Source of the DNA: Collybia mongolica
Lineage: Eukaryota > Basidiomycota > Agaricomycetes > Agaricales > Clitocybaceae
DNA: 64,000 nt
NCBI GenBank assembly: GCA_013420905.1
Contig: JAAXNY010000001.1
Location: forward strand, 1,736,001 to 1,800,000
Direction: 5' to 3'
Below are positions 9,529 to 20,023 of the stretch, in pieces (the stretch's first letter is position 1; the number at the start of each line of letters is the position of its first letter). Position numbers and translations under genes: made by a program. Below the pieces are notes generated by a model, which saw only the letters and a program-made list of their open reading frames with translations, made no database searches and was not told the origin of the DNA.

Positions 9529-11944
9529 TTATTCAACATCCCCATCTACAACCTCTGCAGCCATATCAATGTTTGGCTGTACTTCTGTTTCTTCATCTTC
9601 ATCTTCTTCCTGCTCCTCCTGTTGTACCTGGGGTGGTGAATCTCTACTTGCTTGCTTTTCAATCACATATCTTGTGTGGTAAAACATCATGGCATGCAAA
9701 AACCAGTCAAAATTACTAGGCTTCATTCTTCTGATAATTGAATCAAAGCCTCCTAACCATGCATTTAATTGTTCACATGCCTGTAATATTGTAATAAGCA
9801 TGACTGCATTTAAAGCTCACACATTAACATACCTGTGTATTGAAGGCTCTCTTGTAATAAGGATTTCCATCCTTATCATGGGCTACTACAACTAAATTTG
9901 GTGCAGAACCATTTTTTGGAGCAGGGTTACACCACTTTTGGCATAAGTAATCTTCAGCACGATGGTTTATATAGTGGTATGCATCAACAATAAAACGAGT
10001 TGTTGATTTCCACACCCCATCCCAGCTCCCATTTGCAACAGCAGTGCGGAGAACAAGGCAAGCTTTATCAATGCAGATATATGCTGGTCTTGACTCTTCA
10101 GTAGGATAAACCTTCTCCAAAAATTCTAAGATTTTTGTAGGTGACTCTGATTTATCAAATTTGGTCCATGCAACAACAACACCACAGGGAGCACAAATTG
10201 TTTCAACACAGTAATAACGTGATGCTGTGAAGTAGTTACTTCTTTCACTTTCTGGAGTATGTTCATCATGTGCTTGTCTGAATGGTACTGCAGCAGTCTG
10301 CCAAGGTAGATTTTCAGCTGGCCTATTGATTGCCCTTCTTGCACCAGCATATGTCTGCCTACTGTGGTTGGCAATATGTCTGGCCCATAGGTGCTGGTGT
10401 TCCCTACATGCACGAGTGCCATTGACATTGGGGTTTTGGCAATTCCGAACATGACATCTGTCCCCATATTCTGCTAGATGTGTGGCACAAAATACCCCAC
10501 CTCGCAAATTAACAACTTCAGATGTACAGCCATCAATTGCACATTTCTGTGGGCCTGTAACCATCCCATCCACAACTCTTAGTTTTACCTCAAGACAGTC
10601 AATATCCATAGTATTATCAGCTTGCCCAGGTTCAGGTGCATCAGGATCAGGGAGTATCTGTTCTCTATTTCCAGTGAACCTTGGAACTGCTCTAGTATTC
10701 TGATAAATGCCAACAAGGGCAGCAACATCATCTCCATTAATTAGCTCTGCTGTTCTTTTATATGGCTGTGAACATTCACTACAAGCATGATCACTGGCAA
10801 TTCCAATAATTCCATCTTCACCTAGTTCTTTAAATGCTTGTTTTGTGAGTTCATTGGTAGATAAGCCTTCCTGAACCTCTAGATTCATATTAGCTGCACC
10901 TGCAATAGATCTGATAGACTCTTGTACAAATGATCCCCATATTTGACGGCATGATACTTTATTTACATTAACTGAGGCACCTCTCCAGAAGCTATTGTTC
11001 CAGTATTCTGCATAAGCTGATGATGAAGCATGAAAACTATACATGCCATTAACAACACCACCCGAGAATATGCGATCCACCCAGAGATTTGAACCAACTT
11101 TTATGAACTTTGCTGAATTGAGGTATATCTGCATAAACTTTCCATTTTCATGGTCAGGTGGCAATTGCTCATGATCTGCGAGATACAATGTTTTACATTG
11201 TGGACATTGCCCTGTCAAGACCTGGACATTTTCATGAATAGTTGTTCCTTTTATTAATGTGACTCTTGGAATATCTCTAGAACGTGAGATTTGCAAAAGT
11301 GACCGAGGATCACATGTTGTGGTTTCACAGACAACTGAATATGGACAAATAACTTGAGCTGATTCAAATGATTTATATGATATAGGTTTCAGCTTTCCCA
11401 GATATTTGCCTTTGCTATTATATGGATATAGAGTCAACACAATAGCAAGCTGATCCAGCTTCATTCCAATATCAGTGACAATATTTTGTTCTGTTGTTCT
11501 GTGTCTTCTTGACCTGATCTCAGTTGTCTGGAAAAGTTCATCACTGTCATTCCCCATCTTTTCATGCAGTGCATGAGCTAAGGCTCGAATCCATCCAGAT
11601 ATGGGAGATTTAATTTCTGTACTATATATAGGATTTTTTTGTCTTGCATGTAAGCTCAGAACATCTGTATTGTCTGTCATGGTAAATAAGACCAGTAGAA
11701 CAGATGACAGTGATATTGTTGGATTGAAGTTGTTTAGGATAAAATCACTGAACACTTTAAAAGAGACATCTGGAAATGGAACTTTTTCAGATGTAGCTGA
11801 TGCCAATGGCAAATAACCCAGTCCCATAATTAGCCAGAGTAAGATTGGAAGATTCCAGATAATAAGAGCCAAGTTCCAAAAAAATAAGAACACTCCAGAG
11901 AAATGCCAGATAATCAGATCCAAGTCCCAGAAAAATAAGAACAT
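9529..11944 (-). CDS. KDZ-superfamily transposase (CxC5/CxC6-like cysteine cluster type)
   Basis: Two exons, 11944-9833 and 9780-9529, with a 52-nt intron (CAG|GTATGT...TACAG); predicted 787 residues. The C-terminal third has the hallmark order of KDZ transposases: CAPCGVVVAWTKFDKSES, FVIDAYHYINHRAEDYLC, CNPAPKNGSAPNLVV, RAFNTQACEQLNAWLGG (spliced), then FDWFLHAMMFYHTRYV. The middle holds Cys clusters (CPQC, CSEC, and CAIDGC...CATH...CHVRNC...CREH) that I read as zinc-binding CxC domains. The tail is acidic (EEQEEDEDEE). The start is uncertain: the first ATG gives a hydrophobic N-terminus made of two tandem copies of an ~70-bp segment, and a later Met may be the true start. Expected role: cut-and-paste transposition. 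No stops or shifts seen. Confidence 0.7.
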
Positions 11945-12035
11945 TCTTAAGAACACTCCAGATAGCAGCTGTAGACTGTAAAAAGAACCAACAAGAAAAC
12001 AGAATATTCAGAATAATACTCTAATACACATTTAT

Positions 12036-14505
12036 TTACTTGACTTGCTTAGATTTATTTCCCCCCTTTTTTCCACCTGAGCCCTTATCCTTTGAATCCT
12101 TTCCTCCTTTCTTAGAACTCCCCTCCCCTTTCTCTTGCTCCTTGCCTTTCTTCTTCTTCTCAGACTTCTTTTTAGAATTCTCCTCCTCCAAATGCCTCTT
12201 CTTTTCCAGGTCCAACCATTTAGCCAGATCTTTAAAGTTGTAGTTCACCTTGTGATAGCCCCAGACCTCTTTGTTGAATACTGAATCACTTCCAGACTTT
12301 TCCAGCCACTCAACCATTTCAGGGAATTGAATGACATCCCCAAACATAGTAAAATGGTCATGAAAGTGGGACTTAGAGACAAAAAGCTCAATTAGAGCTC
12401 TTCCAGTCAGTACTGGCCCAGTCCATTTCTTAGTCTCCACAAACTCCTTGTAAGCGGAGCAGGCATCTAGATAGCCTTTCCACTTAGCAAAAGAACTACG
12501 AAGACCCCAGTCCTGATGACTAGCAAGATGTGCAGACACCCCTAGCTTAGTTAAGATAGCTGCCTTGAGTGGATCTACTGAGTCAGAGCCAGAAGCAAAA
12601 CCAGAACCAGAGCCAGAGCCAGAGCCAGAGTTAACAGTACTAGAGAATGGATCAGGGCTTGGAGCACGTGTAACAGTTCTAGAACCTGGAGGATCAGAAG
12701 CAATAGAGTATGGAGTAGATGAGTAGCGACTTGTAGATGGATTATCAGACTCCTGAATGGAGTAATTAGAAATAAAGTTTAGTTAGTTAGGAAATGATAT
12801 AACAAGTGCATAAAAAACTTACAATATAAAAGTCAAGAGTTTGTTTTCCATTTTTGGCCACCCAGACAGCTTCATCATTTTTTCTGAGTGCTGTTTCATA
12901 CCTTCCCTTTATAGCCCAGCCAGTCTCTTCAAATACAAAAATGCGTTGGTTTTGTTCTGTTACTATATGGTCAAAAAGAAATTAGGTTATTAAAATTGAA
13001 TATACTTACTACGAACTGGTGATAGAAGATCGGATAAGGTCTCTAGAACTGGTCCAAGAGTTGAGGTTACATCATGTTTAAAAAAGGTTGGTAAACCTTG
13101 TCTTTCTCTGTTGGTATAGACCTGAACATGGCCTTGTTGAGATATAACTGGGAAATTGTCCATAGAGCCAAGCTCCTGCAGGTCTGCATGGTTCAAGGCA
13201 TTCCCTTGTGCCCTCCCCCTAATAATCCCCCCAGTTGTGTGAGAAGCACCATAAAATTTGGGTGGACTAATTGGAGGGCTAGACATATGGATATCTCCCC
13301 CTATTTATATTGATAAAAGTCAATGATTATTTTTATTTTCAATTTCTAAATACAAAGTTTACCTGTATCTGTGTTGGGTCCCATAGCTAGTAAAGTAGAT
13401 GTAAAAGATGTATAGTATGGAATGAGTAGGTATAGCCTACCATCAGTACCTTCATCCTCACCCTTCTCATCACCCCAGCCTTCTGCATTGTCCTGGGTGG
13501 CTTCTTGAATAGTGTCAGGGATTGGGGTAGAGGCCTTGCCATCATTGTTACCAGCCGTGGTGGTGTGGGGTGGCGCTCGCTTGCTGCTGGCCTTCTCCTT
13601 GTCATCGCCGTTGTGTGCTCCGTCGTTGCGTGGTTCGCCTTTGTCTGCGCCTTTGTCCGCACCTTCGTCGTCGTTTTTGTTGTTGTCCTCGTCATTGTCT
13701 GCGCCTTCATCGTCGTTTTTGTCGTCGTCGTCATTGTTGTTCTTGTCATTGTCCTCGTTGTCCTCGTTTTTGTTGTAGTTGTCCGCTTCTCCGTCATTGT
13801 TGCTGCTGCTGCTGTTGCCGTTGTTGCCGCTGGCCTCGTTGTCGCTGTTGCTGCTGCTATCTTCATCGTCGTCATTGTCATTGTTGCCTTCCTCGGGTAT
13901 TGTCTTGATATCCAAGCGTCGCAGACGCCTGGTTGTCGTTCAGGTGACTTCGCCCTGTACTGGCAGCATGGGTGTGGTGGCTGATTGCACACAAGGTGGG
14001 GGCGCGATGCTGGCGGTTCCTGCATCAAGCACACGTTCGGTCCTGGGATGGAGAATTAGTAACGGGGGGATGCGATTATAATAAAAATTGAACGCACGCG
14101 GTTAGGTGTGCTGGGGCACCTTGGGCGTTGGCGGCTGTGTCCTCCTCGTTTCGGGTTCCTGACGTTTTCCTGGAGGGGGGGACAGTCTGTGTGGTGAGCG
14201 CGTAAGGAAACGAGATTCTCTAACCTCCCTCCGCCCCTCAGGGCGCCCTTTCCGCACCGTCCCCTCATTCTGCGTCCTTTTCCACCGTTTCCCCCACTTC
14301 CCTCGGCCTCGTTGTTTGCCGTTTGTGCGTCTCCAGGTGCTTTGGGTGCTTGAGGGGCTTTTGCTTTTGTTTTGGTCTTCTTGGCTGCAGCAGCGGTTCT
14401 GTTGGCGCTCAATAATGCGCACTTGCAAGATTTTGATGGAGGAGGCGACAAGTGGTGTAAGCTGCTGCGCGTGGTGGATCCCGTAGAGCGTGTCGTTGCT
14501 GGCAT
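12036..14505 (-). CDS. Second KDZ-element gene, unknown protein with acidic Asn/Asp and basic Lys tracts
   Basis: Inferred exons 14505-14225, 13928-13363, 13300-13010, 12962-12823 and 12752-12036; phases agree throughout; predicted 664 residues. Order: a basic/Ala-rich start (MPATTRST), a long Asn/Asp/Glu-rich tract (residues ~100-220) encoded by AAC/GAC repeats, a central folded region (TEQNQRIFVFEETGWAIKGR), a Ser-Gly run, a helical region (WGLRSSFAKWKGYLD, TGRALIELFVSKSHFHDHF), and a Lys-rich tail. The first splice donor (GAG|GTTAGA) is weak; the homologous spot in the second KDZ copy reads CAG|GTGAGT, which supports the position. I recognise no domain. It is likely an accessory protein of the transposon. 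Confidence 0.6.
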
Positions 14506-14697
14506 ACCGGCGTTGGGCGTTGGTTCGTTGGTCGGTGTTGGGCAATGTTGGGTGCATTGGCAGTTGGTGCATTGGCGGTCGTTGATGTGGTTGAAGATAA
14601 TCAACGAAGATGTGGCAACAGTAATGTGACCGCGGCACGTGCCCGTAATCATGTGACTGAAATGCGTAGACTTGAGGCCGTGTATCTTTCAGCTATG

Positions 14698-14784
14698 AAT
14701 GCCAGTCTGGCCTAATGGTTATGAATGTCAAAAATATTATGTAATGCTTCTGCCTGTGCACGTTCGAATCTCGTTGGGTGCAAA
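14698..14784 (+). other. tRNA-like relic near the KDZ right end
   Basis: An A-box-like TGGCCTAATGG (14708-14718) is followed after ~45 bp by a B-box-like CGTTCGAATC (14761-14770), the layout of an RNA polymerase III internal promoter. Acceptor, D and T stems do not pair well, so this is not a functional tRNA. The same block is in the other KDZ copy (about 19555-19640). Confidence 0.4.
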
Positions 14785-14884
14785 TTTTTCAGCACCGTTA
14801 TATTAGGTCATTCAGTTACATAATTTGAGTCAATAAAAATTACATTAATAATCTGATTAGAAATAATATTAGTCAGCATCTGGC

Positions 14885-15069
14885 CGTGCGGACTCTACCA
14901 GCTGTCCGGCCGTGCTTGTCCGTGTGTCTGCATGAAATCACGCGGATTGACGTAGACTCGGTGCAGATGCGGACTATCATCTGACTGAGCGTCCTGCCAA
15001 ATGAGTCCGTGCGGAGTCCATGTGTCCGCACGGAGTCTGCACGGGTTATGTGGCTTAGTGTAAAGACCT
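14885..15069. repeat. Right end and subterminal repeats of the KDZ element
   Basis: Copies of GTGCGGACTC, GTCCGTGCGGAGTCC and GTCCGCACGGAGTC in both directions, matching the left end, and the terminal TGTAAAGACCT. Directly followed by the CAAGTTAACCT duplication. Confidence 0.6.
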
Positions 15070-15976
15070 CAAGTTAACCTACAATGGACACCAGGGCATG
15101 AAGGGATAGAAGGAAATGAACGGGCAGGTGAGGAGGCTAAGGAAGCAGCGGCAAAGGGGAGCAGTGACAAGAAACAACTACCAGAACTCCTACAAATGCA
15201 GCTACCATGGAGCAAATTGGTCATGAAGCAGGCATATGCAGCAGCACTCAAAACAAGGGCAAAGAAGAACTGGAAACTATCAAAACACTACAAAAAACTT
15301 GAATGCACTGATCCCACAGCACCATCGAGCAAATACTACATGACAATCATCAAAATCCTGCAAAAACATGGCAGCATCCTCACACAACTCAGAACTGAAC
15401 ACATACCACTCGCTCATCACCTGCATTGTATCAAGAAGGCAGACTCCCCAACCTGCCCATGCTGCCACAGACACAATGAGACTGTTGCCCACTATTTGCT
15501 ACACTGCCCTGCACACCAAAATGCCAGGGACACTCTTCGGGCCACAATTGGATGAGATGCACATAACATTGCCAAGCTACTCTCCAAAACAAAACTCTTC
15601 AGTGCACTATTCACATTCATCACTAGCTCTGGCCGATTTTGAGCCATATATGGGGACCTCACACTCCCACCACCCCCACCCCCAACAAATCAACCCTAAC
15701 AAATGCCCACCAACCTACCCATGCCCCATTACCCTCCACCATGCTTCCCTGTCACTCAGCCTTGTCCCCCCTCACTCTTAATTTCAACCCCTATACCATT
15801 AACTTACTAACTTACTGTCAACCACCATGCATACTGCGCTTTCGGGGGTGCCATGCACTCCCAAAAGCCGATACTTAGCTCACTCAAAACACCAGAGTCC
15901 CTTAGATAAAGTAGGATAGCCACGCATGTATATTCTCTTCCATATGGTTCGCCACAACAGAGAATAAATTGGAAAC

Positions 15977-16004
15977 AAAAAAAAAAAAAAAAAAGGGCTT
16001 GAAA
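15977..16004 (+). repeat. LINE poly(A) and right target site duplication
   Basis: Eighteen A (15977-15994) then GGGCTTGAAA (15995-16004), identical to 8232-8241. Confidence 0.85.
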
Positions 16005-16026
16005 GTAAAAGAACAGTGGTTCAATG

Positions 16027-16035
16027 CCTTATATA
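16027..16035 (-). promoter_or_regulatory. Displaced TATA box of cystine-knot gene member 3
   Basis: TATATAAGG on the minus strand. If the LINE is removed in thought, it lies about 75-80 bp upstream of the ATG at 8188, similar to the other family promoters (45-75 bp). Confidence 0.5.
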
Positions 16036-17075
16036 CAGCATTGATCCCATATATCTGGGATTATTCAAAGTCATAGTGTAGCAAAGCGGTCCATACTCAC
16101 CGAAAGCCAGGGGTTAGTAGTTCTAACATGACAAGATCACCTTCCGAGAGAACCTGCTCACACCTCTTGTCAGCCAACAGTTGACTTTGACACCAAGGTT
16201 GGAAAGGTACTCGGACTGCCTCATCTCAGCAAATAACCCTACATTGAGCCCTTGTTATGACATCTCAAAATTGAAATAAAGAACCTTTTCTGCATTTATA
16301 TGCTGCTTAATCACATTGAAGGGGCATGGTCCCAGAACAATAGGATACGTGATAACGTTGATGCTTAGATCTCCTCCATAATACTCAACCAACATCACCA
16401 GATGAATCCATGATAGGAACAGTGAGTTTATTGCTAGAAATTACCAGTCAGTGGTAGAAGGGGAATAACAAACAAAATTGGGCCACAGTAAGCGCAAACA
16501 AAGGCCTGAGAAACGACACGGAAGTTGAATGATACTTAGCATCGCACAACGTCAAGCTCTAGAGTCCTCAGGTGCGAAGGTAGTTATAAGATAATAAATA
16601 TGAGATGGGGCGAAGTGAGAGGGGAGTTTAGTCAGGACGAAGACTAAACAGAGGCTTCAGGTGTCAAGTTAATTTCAGATGCATCATAAATACATCACCT
16701 CCTAATCTGTAAATGCCACACATTGCTTCCTGTTTCCCTAATGCAAGCCCCAGCCCAACCCACCCCATCTATCCCGAATCTTTGGGGTTAATGACCATAC
16801 TCATATCTCAGATATCTCTTCATGTGTTGGAGTCAAAGCTCACAATTGGGAGGTGACTTACCATACAGTTCATGCGTACTTCGCTTTTACATCTTGGGGA
16901 TTGAATCTGTACAATATCAGTAGTCAATATTAACAGTATGGTGCAGACAGGGGGAACGTCCATGTTTGAGAAGGTTACATTCACAATGTCATGTATACAA
17001 GTACATACAGACAGGGCGGAGCGATATGACGAGGGATTGGAGAGCTGGGGGTACAAAGATTTTCAGTGTGTAATA
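16036..17075. other. Intergenic, no recognised gene
   Basis: Probably the former upstream region of member 3. Nothing else recognised. Confidence 0.3.
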
Positions 17076-17270
17076 CAGTCAAACCTCTCATAACCCATAC
17101 CCATTCAGAGCAACTGCCAGCTACGAGCTCAGCTCTGCACAAAAATCGGGCGAGACATATTAACAGTACTATGCAATTCCTTTCCTTATACAGCATTCCG
17201 GAAGCCATAAGTTTAAACATTGGTTGTAGATCTGGGGTTTAGTAGGTATGGGTTATGAGAGGTTTGACTG
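17076..17270. mobile_element. 195-bp MITE with mariner/pogo-type ends
   Basis: Perfect terminal inverted repeats of 26 bp (17076-17101 and 17245-17270, beginning CAGTCAAACCTCTCATAACC) with a TA dinucleotide on each side (17074-17075, 17271-17272). CAGT ends plus TA target duplication are typical of Tc1/mariner-pogo (Fot1-like) elements. It has no coding capacity, so it would be mobilised in trans. Confidence 0.85.
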
Positions 17271-17779
17271 TATGACTCAGCATCACAACGAGACAACGAT
17301 GTGGCATTCTATCAATGATTACGAAGATCGGCCATGAGAATTGATTGGACTTTTAATCCTATGTAGCAATAACCCCAGGTGAAAAGTGGACCCACGAGGT
17401 AAGCAATGTCTGGATCGTCTACACATCTCAGCTTGCGTGGCAAGACCCCCACCCCCCCCAAATGGAGACTGATTGGCGTTAAGCGACCATACACGTGATT
17501 ACATCGTGGCAGCTTGTTGACAGCGCAACTTTTCTCATATCAAAATTACCATCGGCACTATCTAAGAACAATCTAGGGCCTCGAAATGCACTGTGCGGCT
17601 GGATCCTTCCTCTGCAGTGGATGATCCTCCCCGTCCCACCAGTTGGAGTTGAAGCCGAAGTCTCAACGACCTTTCACTGAACAATCACCATCAGTATGGC
17701 AGTACTGTAAATAATGTACATAGTCAAACACCTGTCTATACTCTCGAGGGCTATCCAACTTCGGTTTCAAATCATTTCG
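17271..17779. other. Intergenic, no recognised gene
   Basis: May hold the 5' end of the zinc-finger pseudogene that follows, but no start could be placed. Nothing else recognised. Confidence 0.3.
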
Positions 17780-18387
17780 TTCTTCCAGCCTCCCATGCAC
17801 CAGCAGCCATACACACAAGTAATACCTATGGCACAAGTGGACTGTTCACAAGATTCGAGACACAGAGCAATTGTCTTCAGTGCCCGCAATGCTCAAAAGT
17901 TTTTGCAGAGGGTTCAAATGTGTCCTCAGTCCATGAACACATGCAGGGAAGCAAGTGTCCAGGTATGTCTTTCAAGGCATTCACACGTCGTGTTAACCTG
18001 AACACCTTTTATTCAGGTTCTGCCAGGCTCAAAAAAGTACAAAGCACCCAAACAGAATTCATCAGCTAAAACAACACCACCGGCTCATGTATTCTTCTCC
18101 AATAGCTGGTACGGCTCTTTCACAATCAAACACTGACTGTTGAGCATGCCGTATCTGTCACAAGCCAGTAAAGGACACGGACCGTCAGATTCATATGGGT
18201 GGGCATCTTCGGAAAGCATTGCAAGGTGTAGTAGATATTTCTGCAAAAGACCCAGTGCGTACTCCTTTTCTAACCCATATGATAGCATCATAACTGACTC
18301 ATTCTTTCAGGTTGCACCAGTCACTTCATATCCATGTGGTACATGTGGTGGTCCTACAACAGATGGGTGCCAGATACGCATCAAAGG

Positions 18388-20023
18388 CAGTACTTCACAC
18401 TCCCCCACATCCTGCAGAGGATTCCGATCGGAATCCGGAATTCCGACAGGAATCTGATCGGAATCCAGAGGAATGCAGGAAGATTTTGAAAAAGTTTTAA
18501 AACAGAAAATTCCTTTGAGGAATTCTGCAATATTCCGCTCAGAACACAGAATTCTGATTGAAATCATCGGAATTCCGCAGAATATTGAGGAATTTCTTAC
18601 AAAGTGTGGAAGAAGAAAATTCTCAAAGGAATTCCACAACATTCTGCTCGGATTCTGATCAGAATCATAAGTTTTAAGTCAAAACAGTCAATAAAGTCAA
18701 CAGTATATCTAACATTTTGAAGTACTAAATTACTCTCTTTCAGCCTGTCTTTTTAAAATCTGTTGAGTATGATAAAAAAGCACTCTATAATTAATAGGAT
18801 AAAACATGTATTATTACTAAATATAATACATATATGATAAGATAAATTTAATATAGGCGGGGCCCCCGCCCCCCCGTCGGCCCCCGCGACATCGTCAGCG
18901 GCCTGCGCTTCAGCGGCGACGGCACTGGCCGCTCTACTTGCCGCTGTCCCCGTCCCCGCCGCCGCCGCCGCCGTCCTCGTGGTGGTGGTGGTCGTCTTTG
19001 TTGTAGTTGTTGTTGTTGTTGTCGCGCCGTTGTTGGTGCCGCCGCTGCCGCTGCTGTTGCCGTCGTTGCCGCAGGCCTCGTCGGCACTGTTGCTGCTGTT
19101 GCTGTTGCTGTCTTCGTCGTTGTCGTTGTCATTGTCGTTGCCGCCTTCCTCACTATTGCTGTTGGCGGCCGTATCGTTTGTCTTGAGTTCCTGAAGTGGG
19201 GGGGAGGGGGACGTGCTGCATGGTGAGCGTGTGGGTGAGCGGCGGTGTATGACTCACCTGGTTCTGCCCCTCGGGGTGCCCTTTCCTCGTCGTCCCCTCG
19301 TTCCGCGTCCGTTTCTATCCTTCTCCCCACACCGTCTTGTGCGTCATCATGTCGACGTCGGTTGGCGTTCGATGCGTTGGCGTTGGCGGCGTGGGTGCGT
19401 TGGTGTTGGTGTCGGCATTGGCGGTTTGGTGGACGTCGTTGATGTGGTTGAAAAGAACCAACGAAGACGTGGCAACGGTAATGTGACCGTTGCACGTGCC
19501 TCATAATCATGTGACCTAAGTCTGTTGACTTGAGGCCAGTGAGCCGGCAGCTAGAAATGCCCGCCTTGCCCAACGGTTATGAACGCCAAACATATTACGT
19601 ACTTTTCGTGCCTGTACACGTTCGAACCTAGTCGGATGCAAATTTTTCACCGCCGTTATGTGATGTTATTAATAACAAATAGTCTATATAATTTTGTGTA
19701 GGTGGGGTTTGTGTTACTAATCTGATTAGTAATCAAACACGTGACCACAACGCGTCGTCACAACGCTCCGGCATTCCATCCAGGAATTCCGATAGAATTC
19801 CTGTGGACTCTGTCAGAATTTCAGTATTCTGAAGCCGGAATTCCTGTGGAATTTCATTCCGCTCGGAATCCGAGCGGAATCCGTTCGGAATTTTTATCTA
19901 TTTTTACAGCCATTTTCTATTACTTCTGCAGCCAAAATTCCGACAGGAATCCGAGCGGATTCCTGTCGGAATTGAGGATTCCGCTCGGAATCTGCTGGAA
20001 GATGTGGGGGAGTGTAAAGACCT
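18388..20023. mobile_element. Deleted KDZ-type element (about 1.6 kb)
   Basis: Ends match the 5.8-kb KDZ copy: left TACTTCACACTCCCCCACAT, right (reverse complement) TCTTTACACTCCCCCACAT, followed on both sides by arrays of GGAATTCCGATCGGAATCC-like repeats. Target duplication CATCAAAGG at 18379-18387 and 20024-20032. Internally 18850-19570 (-) is homologous to the N-terminal exons of the companion gene of the 5.8-kb copy, including a good splice donor CAG|GTGAGT and the Asn/Asp repeat tract, but there is no transposase. It is a non-autonomous deletion derivative. The subterminal repeat words differ from those of the larger copy, so the two belong to different subfamilies. Confidence 0.75.
19555..19642 (+). 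other. tRNA-like relic, second copy
   Basis: A-box-like TTGCCCAACGG (19566-19576) and B-box-like CGTTCGAACC (19619-19628), in a ~250-bp block shared with 14580-14830 of the other KDZ element. Confidence 0.4.

Larger units (their letters stand above)
9264..15069. mobile_element. KDZ-type DNA transposon (about 5.8 kb) with two genes
   Basis: Inserted in the LINE RNase H frame: LINE sequence stops at HLQVNL and resumes with QWTPGHEG. CAAGTTAACCT flanks both sides (9253-9263 and 15070-15080), so the target duplication is 8-11 bp. Ends: left TGTACTTTACAG, right (reverse complement) AGGTCTTTACAC, an imperfect terminal inverted repeat shared with a second copy at 18.4-20.0 kb. Subterminal regions are full of GTCCGCACGGAGTCCG-like repeats. 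Two minus-strand genes fill the interior: a transposase (9529-11944) and a 664-residue companion (12036-14505). Both frames look intact, so this may be an autonomous, recently active copy. Confidence 0.8.
8258..15574 (+). pseudogene. LINE reverse transcriptase end, RNase H and zinc knuckle, interrupted
   Basis: First part 8258-9263, second part 15081-15574 (stop at 15555). Blocks in order: PAVKFLGI (end of the RT domain, then a short frameshifted stretch around 8330-8410), YLSIAVPRMLYGADIFLTP (linker), VYTDGSGIGGKIGAAAVLY (RNase H strand with the first catalytic Asp), YEGECIGALMGLKL (Glu), FGIDNHAAI (Asp). After the KDZ insertion comes VNLQWTPGHEGIEGNERA (RNase H His region), and finally CPCCHRHNETVAHYLLHC, a CCHC knuckle. 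A premature TGA at 15553-15555 precedes an in-frame ~30-codon tail. The frameshift, stop and insertion make it inactive. Confidence 0.85.
8242..15994 (+). mobile_element. 5'-truncated LINE (non-LTR retrotransposon) carrying a nested KDZ transposon
   Basis: Bounded by a GGGCTTGAAA target duplication and ending in a poly(A) of 18 at 15977-15994, the signature of a non-LTR retrotransposon. It contains only the end of reverse transcriptase, an RNase H domain and a C-terminal zinc knuckle, so it is 5'-truncated. The RNase H-carrying layout suggests a Tad1/I-like group. It is interrupted at 9264-15069 by a DNA transposon. LINE DNA proper is 8242-9263 plus 15070-15994. Confidence 0.85.

Noticed and set aside
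13505..13984. Long plus-strand open frames rich in Val/Leu (apparent membrane protein)
   Set aside because: They are the complement of the Asn/Asp repeat tract of the minus-strand companion gene; splice phases support the minus strand.
14698..14784. Functional tRNA gene
   Set aside because: A-box and B-box are recognisable but acceptor, D and T stems do not pair.
18085..18291. Minus-strand open frame with a convincing look (HPYESDGPCPLLACDRYGML)
   Set aside because: The plus strand of the same DNA reads CRICHKPVKDTDRQIHMGGH, a zinc finger that fits the fingers on both sides, so the minus frame is a shadow.
18979..19506. Plus-strand hydrophobic frames
   Set aside because: Same explanation: complement of the homologous Asn/Asp tract in the second KDZ copy.
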